64,000 bases of DNA from Atriophallophorus winterbourni. Lineage: Eukaryota > Platyhelminthes > Trematoda > Plagiorchiida > Microphallidae. The DNA is taken from the NCBI GenBank assembly GCA_013407085.1, contig JACCGJ010014754.1, positions 1 through 64,000 on the forward strand, read 5' to 3'. Shown here piece by piece: positions 1 to 11,469 of the stretch. The position numbers and the translations under genes are program-made. How positions within the stretch are numbered: position 1 is the first letter of the stretch; the number at the start of each line of letters is the position of its first letter. The notes below the pieces were generated by a model. It ran no database searches and had not been told where the DNA came from. It saw nothing but the letters and a program-made list of their open reading frames with translations.

Positions 1-808
1 TTTCAGTACGAATATCACTTTGGCAGACGATTTTGAGCTGGACCGAATCGGAGAAGGATCTTGGAGTCTGGATATGTGGCAGCCTAAAGAACAGCGTGCA
101 TTGTGAGGTCATTTACAAGCGTGCTTCAAAGCTTCTAGGTATGCTTCGACGGATCTTCATAACCTTTACGACTGTAACGTTGCCAAGAATCATGAAGACC
201 TACTTAATTCCCACAATGGAACACGCATCGCAAGCATGGACTCCGTGGATGAAAAAAGATATATTCTTACTTGACAGGATATATCATCGTGCAACTAAAC
301 TCGTGCGTGGTTTTCGAGACCTTACATACGATGAAAGGTTGAAAAAGCTAAAGCTTCCCACTCCTCTTCAACGTAGACTTCGAAGTGACGTTATCATTAC
401 TTACAAAATATTGAATACTCCAGATCATCCACTCAAACATTTGTTCAAATACCGTGAATCAGGAATTACACGTAGCCACTCAGCAGCACTACAAATTCCC
501 CATTCCCGTACTAATTGTCGCCGATATTTCTATTCGGTACGTGTCTGTTTTCTGTGGAATGCCCTTCCCGAAGCAATTATCACCTCTCCCTGTATCCAAA
601 CATTCACTCGAACCTTTGACAATTATTTGTTACATAACGATTTGACGATGCCTGCGTATTGACTCAGGGTAAGCATATTACTTGACTCCAGTGACATCTT
701 ATAATTGATTTTTTATACCTCTTATTGAACGCATATTTACTATGATATGGTAATTGTGAATCTATGTGCTTTTTGTGACCATAAATTCGTAAATCTTGAA
801 TCTTGAAT
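1..808 (+). pseudogene. CR1-like retrotransposon, 3' end (RT C-terminus and 3' UTR)
   Basis: The reading frame 33-662 encodes the C-terminal part of a non-LTR reverse transcriptase. It begins just after the catalytic core with the conserved EKDLGVWI block and continues through the RIYHRATKLV and HSRTNCRRYFYSVRVC blocks shared by all CR1-like copies in this window. The nearest relative here is the element at 49.7-53.5 kb, which opens the same region with MSWTELERDLGV. The endonuclease and RT core lie outside the window or are missing. After the stop at 660-662 there is about 145 bp of 3' UTR ending in a short AATCTTG tandem repeat near 790-807, the typical CR1 style of 3' end. The frame is open for 209 codons, so this is a rather young copy, but it cannot be functional alone. 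Confidence 0.8.
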
Positions 809-1480
809 GTCCTATTGTAACAATAGGGACCAAGCTTCAACAGCGCACATCGTTAGCCGGATAATAATGGCAATTATACGTATGAATACCTGCTTTGTGA
901 AACAATGTAAAATCATTTTGAGCAGTTCCAAGATTTTTTTAGAAATTTTCGTAAAAATATGAAACCCTACCGTGAAGTCTTTAAGTTTCTCATGAACCAG
1001 GAACCAAAATCATTCTCTTCCGTAAAGAATTTAGCTACGTTTATCATTTGACCTTTTTGGATTTCAATGTTAAACGGTTTAACCCGTAGGAGTTATTCCC
1101 CTTATTTGTTCTTTTAAACAACATAAACAATGTGATTTATTTAGAATTATACATATAGTAATTATTCTGGTAACTTTGAGCGCTTTGATTAAATTGACTC
1201 CTGTTTAACTACTTTAGTTAAATTTAAATGCAGCATGCTGAGCGCGATTTATTAATGAATCCTTCAGACCCGTGCTTTCTACGGAACATTCTTGACAGTG
1301 AAGAGTGCTTTCAAACACATCGAAAAAAACGAACACTCAATTCGAACTTAAACACTCAGCCCTTGTTATACTTGTACATGAGACTGATATCAAGTGATTT
1401 CAATGAAGTTTTGATGAAAGCGCTTATTCATTTTCAATAAACACTGTACTAATAAACACCATTTGATGATATAAATATTT
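809..1480. other. Intergenic AT-rich stretch, nothing recognised
   Basis: No coding similarity, repeat or RNA gene seen. A 70-codon open frame at 1228-1440 has no recognisable motif and is probably chance. Confidence 0.5.
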
Positions 1481-1580
1481 TTTCTTCTTCTTCTGAATAG
1501 ACGGCAGGAGGACTACATTCCGTGAAAGCTCCTTCACCCCCCGGGTCTCTGCTATCTCAGCGTAGATTCCTCACGAGAAG

Positions 1581-4423
1581 TTACTGAGCTGGAAGAGTAG
1601 GCGAATCGCGCAGGATAGCGGGACGTTCACCGTCCAATATGCTTTTAAACTGCTCTTCGGTGACTGCCCCGATTGCATCAGCGGAGAGTGCATTCCAAAT
1701 ATTGACCACTCTGGTCGACAGAGTGAACGATGGATTCAGGTGTTCCGTTCGGCGCTTCTGCAACTTCAGTGAATGACCTCTAGTTCTGGAGTCCGTGGAT
1801 ACCGAAAAGAATTGTTGAAGTTCCGTTCCGCAATATCCAAGCAGGATTCTCCGAGTGACCAGCAAATCATATCGCATTCTTCGATATTCCAGTTGGAAAA
1901 GTTTGAGTTCCCGCAATCTGTCGTCATAGGGAATACGAAACATACCCCTCATGCATTCAGTAGTTCTTCTTTGGACTTTCTCCAGTCGATCCTTCTCCCC
2001 TTTAGTTAACGGATAGTTCACCGGGAGCCCAAATTCTAATATTGGTCTGACGTGAGAGCTATACAGAAATTGAAAAACTTTGGGATTTATCTCTAAGAAG
2101 GATCGTCTCAATGCCCACCACATGCGGCTGGCAGAACCGACCTTTCTGGCAGTATCCTCCGCAGTTTTTAGGGATGAAGTTACCATCACCCCCAAATCTC
2201 GCTCTACATCAACTATCCTGAGACCATGGCCCTCCAAATGATATGCTTGTCGCATGTTGTTGCTTCCGATGTGCATGATAGCACACTTCTTTTCATTTAT
2301 CCGGAGCATCCATCCGTCAGTCCAATTCCGAAGTTCATTCAAATCATTTTGCAGGTGGGAAGCGTCGGCGGCAGTCGTGACAGAAGCCCACACCTTCAGA
2401 TCACCTGCAAATAAGAGACAACCACTGTTTAGAATACCGGGAAGGTCACTCACATAGAGTTTGAACAAGGTTGGCCCTAGAACGGATCCTTGCGGTACAC
2501 CAGAAGTGGGGATAAAGGATGCAGATCTGGCCCCATTGACTTCAACGAGGCTTCGCCTTTCGATAAGAAAATCCTCAATCTAAGCAAGCAAAGAAGCCCC
2601 TATATCAGACATTCTCAGTTTCCAAAGAAGCCCCTGATGTGGAACACGGTCGAATGCTTTAATAAAGTCGATGAAGACTACATCAACTGGCACACCAGCG
2701 TCAAGGCTTCTGCACCAATGTTCTCGGGCGGTCAGTAGATTGGAGTTACATGAGCGGCCTTCCGTGAAGCCGTGTTGGGCATTCGAGCATTGATGGGTCT
2801 CGCGCAAATACTGTTCTATCTTATCCTTTACAATCCGTTCCAGCAATATGCCTACGACAGACGTAAGTGTAACAGGACGGTAATTTACAAGATATGATAA
2901 ACTCCCACCTTTTAACATTGGCTTTACTATACCCATTTCCCAATCTTCTGGTAGACGTCCCGAATTGATTGAAATTTGTAATAAAGCGGCTAAAGGTGAA
3001 CTGATAATCCTTGATAAAGGTTTTAATATGGCAGGGTGAATACCATCAGGACCTGGAGATGTCTGTACCTTTAGATGTTCGATGAGAATTCGCACCATGT
3101 CAGCCGTAATCTCAAAATTGGCCATTACTTCCGTCGACGATATTTGTTCGCAGGATATCGTAGGCTCTATTGCGTAAACTGATTAGTATTGCGATGCAAA
3201 CACCTCAGCTTTCCCAGTGTCAGTCTCTATAACCTCCCGTTCCAAATTTTTGAGATAAGGTACGGGGTTCGATGATTTGACCCGTCGCCGAATGTACGCA
3301 AATAATTGTTTAGGATTATATTTTGAAGAATTTGCTAATTGAAGCTCGAATCGACTTCTTTTATCCTTCTTCAATTTTGAGCAAAGATTCCGTACAGCCC
3401 GATACTCTTCGTAATGGGCGTCCGATCGGCTCGTTCTGAATTTAATCCAAAGACGCTTTCTTTGCCGCAGGCAGGTACGAAGTTCTCTATCGAACCAAGG
3501 AGGGCCACGGGAGCCGGGACGATCTCTGGTTAATGGAGCAACATCCTCTAAGCGACGGATATTATTCAGAAACCATTTCCAACAGTCATCAATAGTGGAA
3601 TCAACGGGTAACGTCCAGTTGATTGAGGCTGCTTGTTCAACCAACAATTTAAAGTTCATGTTCCAGAAGTTTTTCCGTGGAAGCCGCGACGGCTGGGCCT
3701 GTTTACCCCGAGTCCATTTGAACCGAATAGCACAATGGTCGCTTGTATCGATGGGCTGATCCACGGATAAGTCAACCACATCTGACTCTCTGGGTGACAA
3801 GACCAGATCAAGAGTAGACGGAGTCTGGCAATGTCCATAGCGAGTAGGAACGAGAACGTGCTGCACGAGGTTTAAATCCAGAATCAGATTTAGAAGCTCC
3901 CGTTGGTACTCATCCCCATTTGTAACGAGGTCCAACCAGTTGATATTCGGAGCATTCAGGTCACCGAGTATCATACAATCGTTCCTCGTCCCATGGCGGC
4001 GAAGCTGGTCAAATAATTCTATGATACGAGCCCAAGGTAAACGGTAGATGACAACAATCATGGCTGATCCATTACTAGACTTGATCTGACACCAAATGCT
4101 TTCAGCAAAACCAGCATCATCTCGGAAACGATCAACAACCTCCACGGATAAATGTTCTTTGACGTATATCGCCACCCCACTACCATGTCGAGATACAATT
4201 CGATCACTTCTGATTAGGCGGTAATTCGGAATGAATAGCTCTGCATCAGTAATGTCGAGTGTCAGCCAGGTTTCCGTTATTCCAACGATATCTGGCTGTA
4301 GTGCCAAGACATGATGGCTTACTTCGTCAAATTTGTTCCTCAAACTCCGCGCGTTGAAACAGAGCACTTCGAAATACTTTAATCGAGAGCAGTTGGATGG
4401 TCGATCAGTATGGGCCTCCAGCG
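1581..4423 (-). pseudogene. ORF2 (endonuclease-reverse transcriptase) of the 1.5-5.5 kb element
   Basis: The frame from about 4423 to 1581 stays in one phase and is interrupted only by stops at 3185-3183 and 2582-2580. The first third is an apurinic-type endonuclease: FNARSLRN, TETWL, GDLNAPNINW and SDHCAIRF carry the usual Asn, Glu, Asp/Asn and Asp-His positions. The middle has RT blocks NYRPVTL, QHGFTEG and FIDFIKAFDRV, then GVPQGSVLG. The catalytic block reads LFAGDLKV where the family has FADD, so the first of the two aspartates is Gly. No ATG lies before the endonuclease, so how translation started is unclear. Known function: target-primed reverse transcription. This copy is dead. Confidence 0.8.
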
Positions 4424-4474
4424 AACTTTAGATGGCCTCTTTACTACGCGAAAATCCAAAATACGATGGTCCTT

Positions 4475-5460
4475 CTAACCCTTCGATAATCTTTTCTTAA
4501 TCTCCATCATAGCAGTCTTCATCTTGATTCTATCGTCAGGCGACAAATCTCGTAATATTTTATACGGTTGACCCTTCAGTCGATGAACGCGCTTTAGGAT
4601 CTTTTGGGCCTGATCGTCGGCAGCCAGTACGGTTTTCAGAACCATGGGCTTTTGACACTCCAGATTTCTGCGTCCGAATCGGGAAGCTGATACAATTGTG
4701 ATACCAGACGCCACTTGGTCAACCGTTTTCCCGAAAACTGATTGAAGAAACTGGCTATCCTGTTCAATTCTGGCAGCAGATGTTTCTCTATCTGGTTCCG
4801 GCGCATTCACAATAATGAAGCAGCGTTTGCGTGCGTTCGGTGAACTGTTAGCTTTACTGCTCGGAAGTTAGATCTTACTCTCCTTCACCACATTTCTAGA
4901 AAACTGTTGTGGTAATCGGTATTCCAATTTGTCGACTCTGTTCGAAATATTGGACCAGATTACAGTATCGGCATCTGTATTTATGGCGGCTACAGAGGCA
5001 TATGTGGCGCTAGCATTAGGGTCTAATTTATTAGACGTGACCACATGTTCCGCAATGTCTGAAGAGGAAGATGCCACTTGCACGTCCGATGGCAGTGCAA
5101 CAATTTTATTCCTACTAGTTTTCGATCGGCGTCCCGATGACACAACTTTGCTCTTTTTCGGTGTGCTACCGAGTGGAGGCGTTTTACTATCAGCCGGAAC
5201 ACTTGTGCCTTGTAAATCATCAACCAGGATGGAGCCGCATTATTTGGCAAGTGGGATGACTGCAAGGCTTCTAGACGGGAGATGCACGATTCACAGATGA
5301 AATGGAGGGACGGCTCATGGTAGGTCCTCAATGCCTGATAAGTGGTGTCCTCCATTTTACAGCATCGAGTGTGAATCCAGCAGCTGCATATTGAACATTG
5401 CATGGCTTCGGATTAGGAAATAACTTTCTTGGCGCACTTGAAGCACGGCGAAGAAGTCAT
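4475..5460 (-). pseudogene. ORF1 of the 1.5-5.5 kb element, zinc-finger protein, broken
   Basis: The likely start is the ATG at 5460-5458. It gives a Cys-x2-Cys pair (CFKC), a second pair (CSIC), His-x2-Cys (HTRC) and a final Cys-x2-Cys (CESC), which is a PHD/treble-clef arrangement known at the N-terminus of CR1 ORF1 proteins. An in-frame TAA at 5415-5413 interrupts the finger. A frameshift lies near 5.2 kb, after which a Ser/Lys-rich stretch continues (5143-4868), followed by another in-frame stop at 4870-4868 and a final piece (4810-4475) ending in a basic tail. The expected role is binding of the element's RNA. It ends about 50 bp upstream of the open endonuclease frame. Confidence 0.65.
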
Positions 5461-5500
5461 TGTAACGTAGCCTGCAGTGAATCCTTAATAGACCAGCAGA

Positions 5501-6200
5501 TTGCGAAAACAATTTACCAGGTTTCACGGGGAATACTTCTCAGTAAATCCCCAGACACGTATATAGTTGCAAATAGAGATTTCAATTAAATCAAAGAAGT
5601 AATCTGATTCGATATTCAGCCACAAGACTTGTATTGAAAGATACTTGGAAATTCAGAAATTCACTCCACGCGCGACCTTGAAAATTTCAATAGTTTCAAT
5701 AGAAGGATCATCATTTTCTCATATGGAAATCTATTAAATTTCTCGTTGATTTTTATTATGGGGAAGGATTCTGCATCAGGAAGGCAATCTCATAACGGAA
5801 CAAAGCTGGTGTCCTGGACAATGTTCAACTACCTCCAAGTTGTATAGTAGTAAAATTTGATATTCAACTCAAAGCAAGATATAAATAATGCATGTACATT
5901 GAGCAAAAACGCTGGATAACTCTCACAAAAATTATAACAAACAACAATTCACTTACTAAATTTACTAAATTTATTAAATTTTCTCATTTTTACTCTTCAT
6001 TGTTGACGGCCTTGTTGAGCGACATTTTGATTTAATGCAAAGATTTTGTAATCCTTCAAAACATGGCGGTTCATTTATATATTGTATTAGCTATAGTACG
6101 GCCTGGCTAATACCAGACATTTTCGTTTTTACTTTTTTTGTATAGTTCGAATGAGTTGAGAAGGATTTCAATGTAAAATATAACCATTTAATATAAGTAG
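5501..6200. other. AT-rich stretch, possibly 5' leader of the adjacent element
   Basis: No protein similarity seen. The part nearest 5.5 kb may be the 5' UTR of the element on its left. The rest is AT-rich with short direct repeats such as the 'tttactaaa' runs near 5955-5980. Confidence 0.4.
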
Positions 6201-6209
6201 ATGTATTTT

Positions 6210-6330
6210 GGTCCCTTATACTTCGCTACATTCAGTTCAGTCTGTACAGGACAGTATGTGGCTAACGAGCCAATCAAGCGTTCAGATTTCTTTCGGTAGT
6301 ATGCTGCAGAAGAGCGTCCACCACTTGAAA
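6210..6330. repeat. Dispersed repeat R2, copy 1
   Basis: About 110 bp shared with copy 2 at 6735-6835. Both start with a TTCAG tandem run, share 'gtggctaacgagccaatc', and continue with a similar block ending near 'caccact'. The TTCAG run could be a retroelement tail on the minus strand. I do not recognise the family. Confidence 0.6.
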
Positions 6331-6734
6331 CAATATCTTCACAAATATCTGGTATGAAAGTAATCTGGAATGCAACAGAAAAACCCCTCACCAATAGGTG
6401 AGGAGAAACATTAGTGCGTTCCAAAGACAACATGATCATACCAACTATTCCCTTACGTATAAAAATCAGGAAATAGTGTGTGTCAATATCTGTAATAACA
6501 TCGATATTCGACAAATCAGAAAAACCCATACATTATTTTGGAGGCGTGTATAAGAGGATTTGCCAATGTTAGGATTGTTTTGTAGATAGTTCAGCGACGT
6601 GTTACTGAATAGAAACCGGTAAAAAATTCTCAGCATCGACAAGGTTAAGGAGTTTAACCAATTTAGTTATTTCAACAAGATCTGAAAACCAGTTTAAGCA
6701 ACTAGTGGATAATGTACTGTCTGAGCTCACTGAA

Positions 6735-6835
6735 ATGTTCAGTTCAGTTCAGTTGCACAGAACAGTAAGTGGCTAACGAGCCAATCGAGCGTCCAGAATT
6801 TCTTCCGGTGGAAAGCTGCAAGCAACCACCACTGC
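6735..6835. repeat. Dispersed repeat R2, copy 2
   Basis: Second copy of the repeat at 6210-6330, opening with three TTCAG units. A further TTCAG pair occurs alone at 6898-6910, so the simple run is probably the end of the unit. Confidence 0.6.
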
Positions 6836-6910
6836 CAAAGCGTTTTTTCTAATTGTGATTTGGATATCCTCGACGATCGCGACGCCAAGGGATTAGTTCA
6901 GTTCAGTTGG

Positions 6911-8095
6911 CACATGATGCCAAAGTTGGTTCATTTTTCTCTGGCATCCTCGTCGTATGCGATGGTACGTCCGGTGTTTTCCAAGCCGTCCTTCGGTCCC
7001 AGAATTTGTAGCTGCGACTGAGAAAAGCGGAAAGGGTTTCTCTTCACCAAGCCGGTGAAGTTGTACAACACTGGACGGGATTTCTTCACCTGAAGTTCTC
7101 CAAAGATAGGTTTCTGATAGGATAAGATGCGGCTCACAATCGATTTACCCTCTGTCGTCTGTCAAGAAGAAGGTCCAATCCCTCGAAAAAATGATGGACA
7201 GCAGTTAGTTTTAATTAGGATGATAAATGCAAATACAGTATTTTTGTTTATTTTGAAAAGGATGATTTTAATCATTTTTGGCTTTTCAAAAATATTCCAC
7301 TACTATTCCGGTAGAAAAGCCATCATACTTGCTTTACATTACTCTAAATAACACCTCGCCATCAATGTTAAGATGGCGAAAATCACAAGTTCTCCTATGA
7401 AACCTGACACGTACAGTGCATCATTAGAGTAGCATTTTACAACCCCCCGTATAGGTCTAGGAATTAGCACTTGGTATATTTAAAATGCTCCCTTAGCATA
7501 TATCTCAAACAACTCCTGATAAGGATTGAGATGCTACATGTATTAGTTTACGTTGTATCATATTTGGTCTTTACTCTGCAGAAGTTTGTACGTACTCTTC
7601 TTACAGTACTATTTGTGTTATAAAAATTGAAGTGTATTGAGTCCATGCTTCTACTTTATGTAAATGATATAAATGTGCCAGATGTTCATGGCACCAAAAC
7701 TAGACCTAGACGTAGCGCTGCGGTCTGTTGAACTCCTTGACCCATCGATATGGAATCCTTGGTAGACCAACAGACCTACTTTTAGCAGGTCCACGGATGG
7801 AGTCAAGATAAACTAGATCTTTACCCATTGGCTTGCGAGTAAATCTCTTTAGCCGAAGGCCTTGTTTTAAACCTTAATAGGGATTCTGTCTTGACTTGAA
7901 CGACTTGGCAGTCCCAGTGAATGCGTTATTACGTCAATTTTATTACTAACCCTAACTCCATGATGCATCAGCTGTCGCACAGGATAAATTAGGTTGTCTC
8001 ACCCACAAGTAAGCCAAAATAATCCACTTTTAACCCCTCCCACTGTTTCAACTGTTATTCTCCTGCGCCCATTGTCATAAACATAAGCTATTCAA
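6911..8095. other. Intergenic, nothing firmly recognised
   Basis: AT-rich DNA. A short stretch near 7660-7690 reads like the LLYVND block that precedes the catalytic centre of CR1-like RTs, but it is too short to call. Open frames at 6931-7137 (-) and 7127-7351 (+) show no motif. Confidence 0.4.
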
Positions 8096-8134
8096 AATTT
8101 AACGTTGTTTACCAAAAACTTTGATAAAACTACG

Positions 8135-8240
8135 TATCTGTGGAGAAACAAACGCCGAGTAGAACTGGGGACGCCGCTTTGTACCCAAATTCCCAAGAAT
8201 CTTCATTGAAGCCGACTCATCCTCCAGGAGAAGATAGTCG
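8135..8240. repeat. Dispersed repeat R3, copy 1
   Basis: About 95 bp closely matching 11345-11455 in the same orientation: both carry 'cgccgctttgta', 'cacaaattcccaag' or a one-base variant, 'cattgaagcc' and 'tagtcgcaca'. The family is not recognised. Here it abuts an RT fragment; at 11.3 kb it abuts an RTE 5' fragment. Confidence 0.65.
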
Positions 8241-8464
8241 CACACAAGTACAAGGTAGCCCATATTCCAATAGAGGACGATCATACGCAGTGAAAAGTGT
8301 CTGGAACATTTGCGGGGTAATGATCGCAAATGAACGCCGAATTGCCCAGAGCATCCTGGTAGCGCTGCCTATTCTCCGACAAGTGTCAGCCTTTGACTTC
8401 AAGGAATCCATAACCAGAATCCCTAAGTCTTTTTCGACCGTCACCGCTCTAATAGGCTTACAAT
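8241..8464 (-). pseudogene. RT C-terminal fragment of the 1.5-5.5 kb element family
   Basis: The minus strand encodes VEKDLGILVMDSLKSKADT, GSATRMLWAIRRSF and RPLLEYGLP, which match the same order of blocks in the element at 1.5-5.5 kb. The fragment is fused in one open frame to the retroposon copy at 8465-8570 upstream and to repeat R3 downstream. This is a mosaic of three repeats, not a gene. Confidence 0.75.
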
Positions 8465-8570
8465 ATCTGTCTAAGCCTGGGCAACCTGACAGTATGTTAT
8501 CCCACGTGCAGTTTATCACTGTGCGGCACTTTGCCTTGATCAAACTTGTGCTTTCATACATTTATACATC
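8465..8570 (-). repeat. Short retroposon (module A), copy 1
   Basis: Minus-strand copy of the module-A unit described under 10543-10667: 'gcctgggcaacctgacag' and 'gtgcggcactttgcc' are present. The outer end runs into a CATA/TATA-rich stretch. No clean target duplication seen. Confidence 0.75.
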
Positions 8571-8599
8571 TGTGGATACTTTAGTGCCATAAATGTACA

Positions 8600-9400
8600 A
8601 TCTGTCAATCATTCAAGCAAGCTGTTTGGGGCGTACAATTTGTCGCAGTGCTTAGGAGAGATCCAAGGGAATGGAGAGCATCCAGTAATACGGCCTCTCA
8701 CTTGTTTAAAAATAAGTCTTGCGCGAAGAGCTAAATATATCGTCTTCCACAAGGTTCCGTTGAGATGCTCTACTCTACCATTAAATTGGCGGTGGTATGC
8801 TGTAATATGGCTCATGTCGACTCCTCTATCGAGCAAAATTTCTCACCGTCCGCTGAAATCAAAGTTGAACCCTGGTCAGAATGAATGTATTCGAGGGTTC
8901 CGAAAATTGCAAACTTTTGGGATAGGGGATCTATCACCCTAGTGGACAGCATATTGTTGCATGCGAATGCAAATGGCAATCTTGAATATTCGTCGATGGT
9001 TGTTAGGAGATATAGGTTTTGTATGGCTGATGGCAACGGACCTTTGAAATCGATACCGAGCCACTCGGATGGTTGGGTTGCTTTGATTAGATTTCCAGAA
9101 AAATTGAAAAATTTCGGCTTGAGTTGAGCGCAGACCATGCGCTCAGAAACGGTCCGTTTAACATCATCGACCGACAATGGTAAGTTTTTGACCTTACAAA
9201 GTGGAAAAATCTTGTAACACCTGGATGACAGAGAGATTCGTGCAAATATTTCAGTTTTGACAACGTATGAACACTTGCACAAACATTGCGTGAAAGTATG
9301 TCTGCCACAAGGTTGCTCGACCCGTTCTATAAACCACATCGTAACTGAAAGGCGCCTTACCAAGTAGTGTCACCATTTTCAAATAGATTCAACGATGGCG
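8600..9400 (-). pseudogene. Ty3/Gypsy integrase, degenerate
   Basis: The minus strand holds, in order, an ADILSR block (end of RNase H), an HHCC-like zinc-binding stretch (LHESLCHPGVTRFF), the core with GIDFKGPLPS and DEYSRLPFAF (first Asp), IHSDQGS (second Asp), and HRQFNGRVEHLNGTLW (catalytic Glu). The pieces lie in different frames, so there are several frameshifts. Known role of the family: insertion of the LTR-element cDNA. It is the downstream part of the pol gene that starts near 10.25 kb. No LTR was found. Confidence 0.8.
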
Positions 9401-10260
9401 TATGCTTCTTTTTCAACTGAGGAATGATTCTTCTCGTTGGGAGACAGCGTCCGAGAGAAAAACGCTACCGGTCGTTTGTTTCATGTATATGACGCTTCAT
9501 TCGCTATCTCACTGGCATCAGTTTCCACGACAAGCGTTTCATTATATTCAACAGTAACAGCCATGGAATTTTCTAAGTCGTCTTTGAGGCCTTGGAAGGC
9601 TTTCTCTACGTTCTCGGGGATGGGGAATGCTTTGTGCTTGACCAGCGGACTGTTATTGTTAGAGCAACTTTGAATCCATTGCGAATAATAAAAGCGCGTT
9701 GTTGGGCTTTTATGCCTGTTGGAGGTTTGAGTTGAAGAATAGATTGCACGATCCGGTCTTATGATTTCTTTAGATATATAATAACCGAGAATATTTATTT
9801 CAAATGATGCGGTTACGCTTTTCTTGTCATTGAAATTGAGGCCGTACCTTTTTGGTGCTTTCATGAACGCTTCTGGTCATATGTGCGCTGCGATGTTCCA
9901 CATACCGCACACGACACCAAAAAGTATGCGACAGAATGGATATAAGCTATCACTAGCCTCGAAAGCAGTGTAAAGATTCCCATTTTATTGAGTTTTAACT
10001 TGTTGATACGCGCTTTTGAGATCTGATGTGCTATAGACCTCGTAGCAAGCTATTTCCTCTTTCATTCTATCCAGTCGGGGTAATTGATAGGCATCAAGGT
10101 ACTATACCGATTAATGGTTTGTCTAAACTCGATCACCATACGTTTCTTGTGAGTGGAGCTTTTGGTTACTAGAACTTGTTCTCTTTAGGGTTAGCTCGGC
10201 GTTTTGGTGACACCATCATAGAATAGTTGTTTAATTGCACTGACGATAAATGCTCAAAAA
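9400..10260 (-). pseudogene. Ty3/Gypsy reverse transcriptase and RNase H, degenerate
   Basis: Near 10030-10000 the minus strand gives DLKSAYQQV, the first catalytic block of Gypsy-type RT, preceded by EFRQTINRY. Downstream are KRYGLNFNDKKS and ILGYYISKEIIRPD (connection/thumb) and VEYNETLVVETDASE (start of RNase H). The expected Tyr-x-Asp-Asp block between 9900 and 9860 is not readable in any frame. The region is out of frame several times. It continues into the integrase at 9.4 kb. Confidence 0.75.
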
Positions 10261-10542
10261 ATCATAGCTGAAAAGAACCGGTGCAAAGACAAAAGAGCAC
10301 AGATAACCTAAAGCGGTTGTATGTGACACCATTGTGCTTGATATTAGCGTAACAGAAACCACATGTCTCACATGAGAGTGACGTAGAAGCCATGGTAACT
10401 GGAGATTCATCAGTATGTACAATCCACTCATTAGCTTTTGCAGCCGAATGGGTAGATAACTGGAAGAACGGTCGAATATGGCATGGAGGCGGACTTTGTT
10501 AACGGTGGTTGGTGTGGATGCGCGAAACAAGGAGACCAATGA

Positions 10543-10667
10543 ATGAATAAATGAAAGCACAAGCCTGATCCAGGCAAAGTGCCGCAGTCAGAGACTGCAT
10601 GTAGGCTAAAATACTGTCAGGTTGCCCAGGCCTAGACAGATATAAGAGAGGAAAATAGAATATAAAT
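10543..10667 (+). mobile_element. Short retroposon, module A only, with 12-bp target duplication
   Basis: This 125-bp insertion is bounded by exact copies of 'ggagaccaatga' at 10531-10542 and 10668-10679. It contains 'cacaagcctgatccaggc', 'aaagtgccgca', 'tgtcaggttgcccaggcc' and 'tagacagatat', then an A-rich end. 'ggcaaagtgcc' loosely resembles a Pol III A box; a B box is not convincing. It sits inside the Gypsy remnant between gag and pol, so it is younger than that element. The family is not one I recognise. Polarity is uncertain because one end is A-rich and the other carries TG/TATG repeats. Confidence 0.85.
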
Positions 10668-10789
10668 GGAGACCAATGATGCTGCTGAAAGGGCTGTGTA
10701 TAATAAGAGATTGATTGTGCAGTTTGAGATTTGTGTAGATTGCATACGCGTTGAAAATAGAGAATTTTGCAACAATTTTTTCACATCGA

Positions 10790-10860
10790 TTTTCCGCTAG
10801 GCATTTTGTACGGGATGTCTAGTTCTACCACAAAAATCACAAGTTTGAATAGTTGAAGCA
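10790..10860 (-). pseudogene. Gypsy gag zinc knuckle, degenerate
   Basis: The minus strand reads CDFCGRTRHPVQNA, a C-x2-C-x4-H-x4-C nucleocapsid knuckle with the last Cys replaced by Ala. It belongs to the Gypsy remnant and marks the gag-pol junction. Confidence 0.6.
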
Positions 10861-10914
10861 GAAGGTTCATATGAGGACGCGACCTTACGGATTCATTGAA
10901 GAGAATTCGAATGG

Positions 10915-11345
10915 TTGTCATAGCCGGGGGTGGCAGTGGGGATAAGCTCCCACTGTCTATAAAATGCTCCCATATGGCGCGTGTCTGAAATAGCCTCTAA
11001 TAACCAAGTCCAGCTTCTGCCCTGCACGAGTAGCTCCCCGGCGGAACTGCTTCTACCAACCGGAGAAGAGGCGAGGGCGAGTGAGTGGCGCCTGAAAACA
11101 AGTTTGTTTTGGGCAGATGGAGCTCGTTAGCCTGGGAGGGCATTTCATCTAAGGGAAGGAAAACCCTAATTTTAAACCTCCGCTGCCTTGCGCGATACCT
11201 GATCGTGGGAAAGGCTTCGGGAGAAAACCCTGAAGAAAAATCTGGAGCAGAGTCTCGTAGACGGTTAGTTGGTACACACCACTTCTTTCTGGCAACTCCC
11301 TGCTGCCTTGCAGGTCGCACTTTATTGTGCAAATTCGAAAGAAGC
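10915..11345 (+). mobile_element. RTE element, 5' fragment
   Basis: About 400 bp matching the leader of the RTE element at 23775: shared landmarks in the same order are 'ttgtcat', 'aaccaagtccagct', 'ggcggaactgcttctac', 'aggtggagctcg' or its variant, and 'gaaggaaa'. It lacks the endonuclease. It interrupts the Gypsy gag region and is followed directly by repeat R3. Confidence 0.75.
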
Positions 11346-11460
11346 TGACTTGAACAAACGCTGAGTGGTGCTGGGAACGCCGCTTTGTACACAAATTCCC
11401 AAGACCATTCATTGAAGCCTAATCATCATCTAAGAGGATTTAGTCGCACAAAGTAAAGTA
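11345..11460. repeat. Dispersed repeat R3, copy 2
   Basis: Matches 8135-8240 in the same orientation with scattered differences. It ends in a short AAGTA run. Confidence 0.65.
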
Positions 11461-11469
11461 AAGTAATTC

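Larger units (their letters stand above)
1483..5500 (-). mobile_element. CR1/jockey-type non-LTR retrotransposon, near full length, inactivated
   Basis: On the minus strand this runs ORF1 (zinc finger, then a Ser/Lys-rich region), AP-type endonuclease, reverse transcriptase, short 3' UTR. The 3' end at about 1483-1495 is a GAA-rich simple repeat followed by A residues, unlike the 7-11 bp tandem tails of the other families in this window. That, and its sequence (for example VDVERDLGVMVTSSLK), mark it as a separate family, to which the fragment at 8241-8464 also belongs. Only a few changes separate it from an intact element: in-frame stops in ORF1 and ORF2, one ORF1 frameshift and one catalytic substitution. 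The exact 5' end is not visible; I place it after the zinc-finger start. Confidence 0.8.

Noticed and set aside
4929..5300. 123-codon plus-strand frame
   Set aside because: Antisense shadow of the ORF1 coding sequence of the minus-strand element.
8140..8592. 150-codon plus-strand frame
   Set aside because: Spans repeat R3, an antisense RT fragment and a short retroposon; a mosaic artefact.
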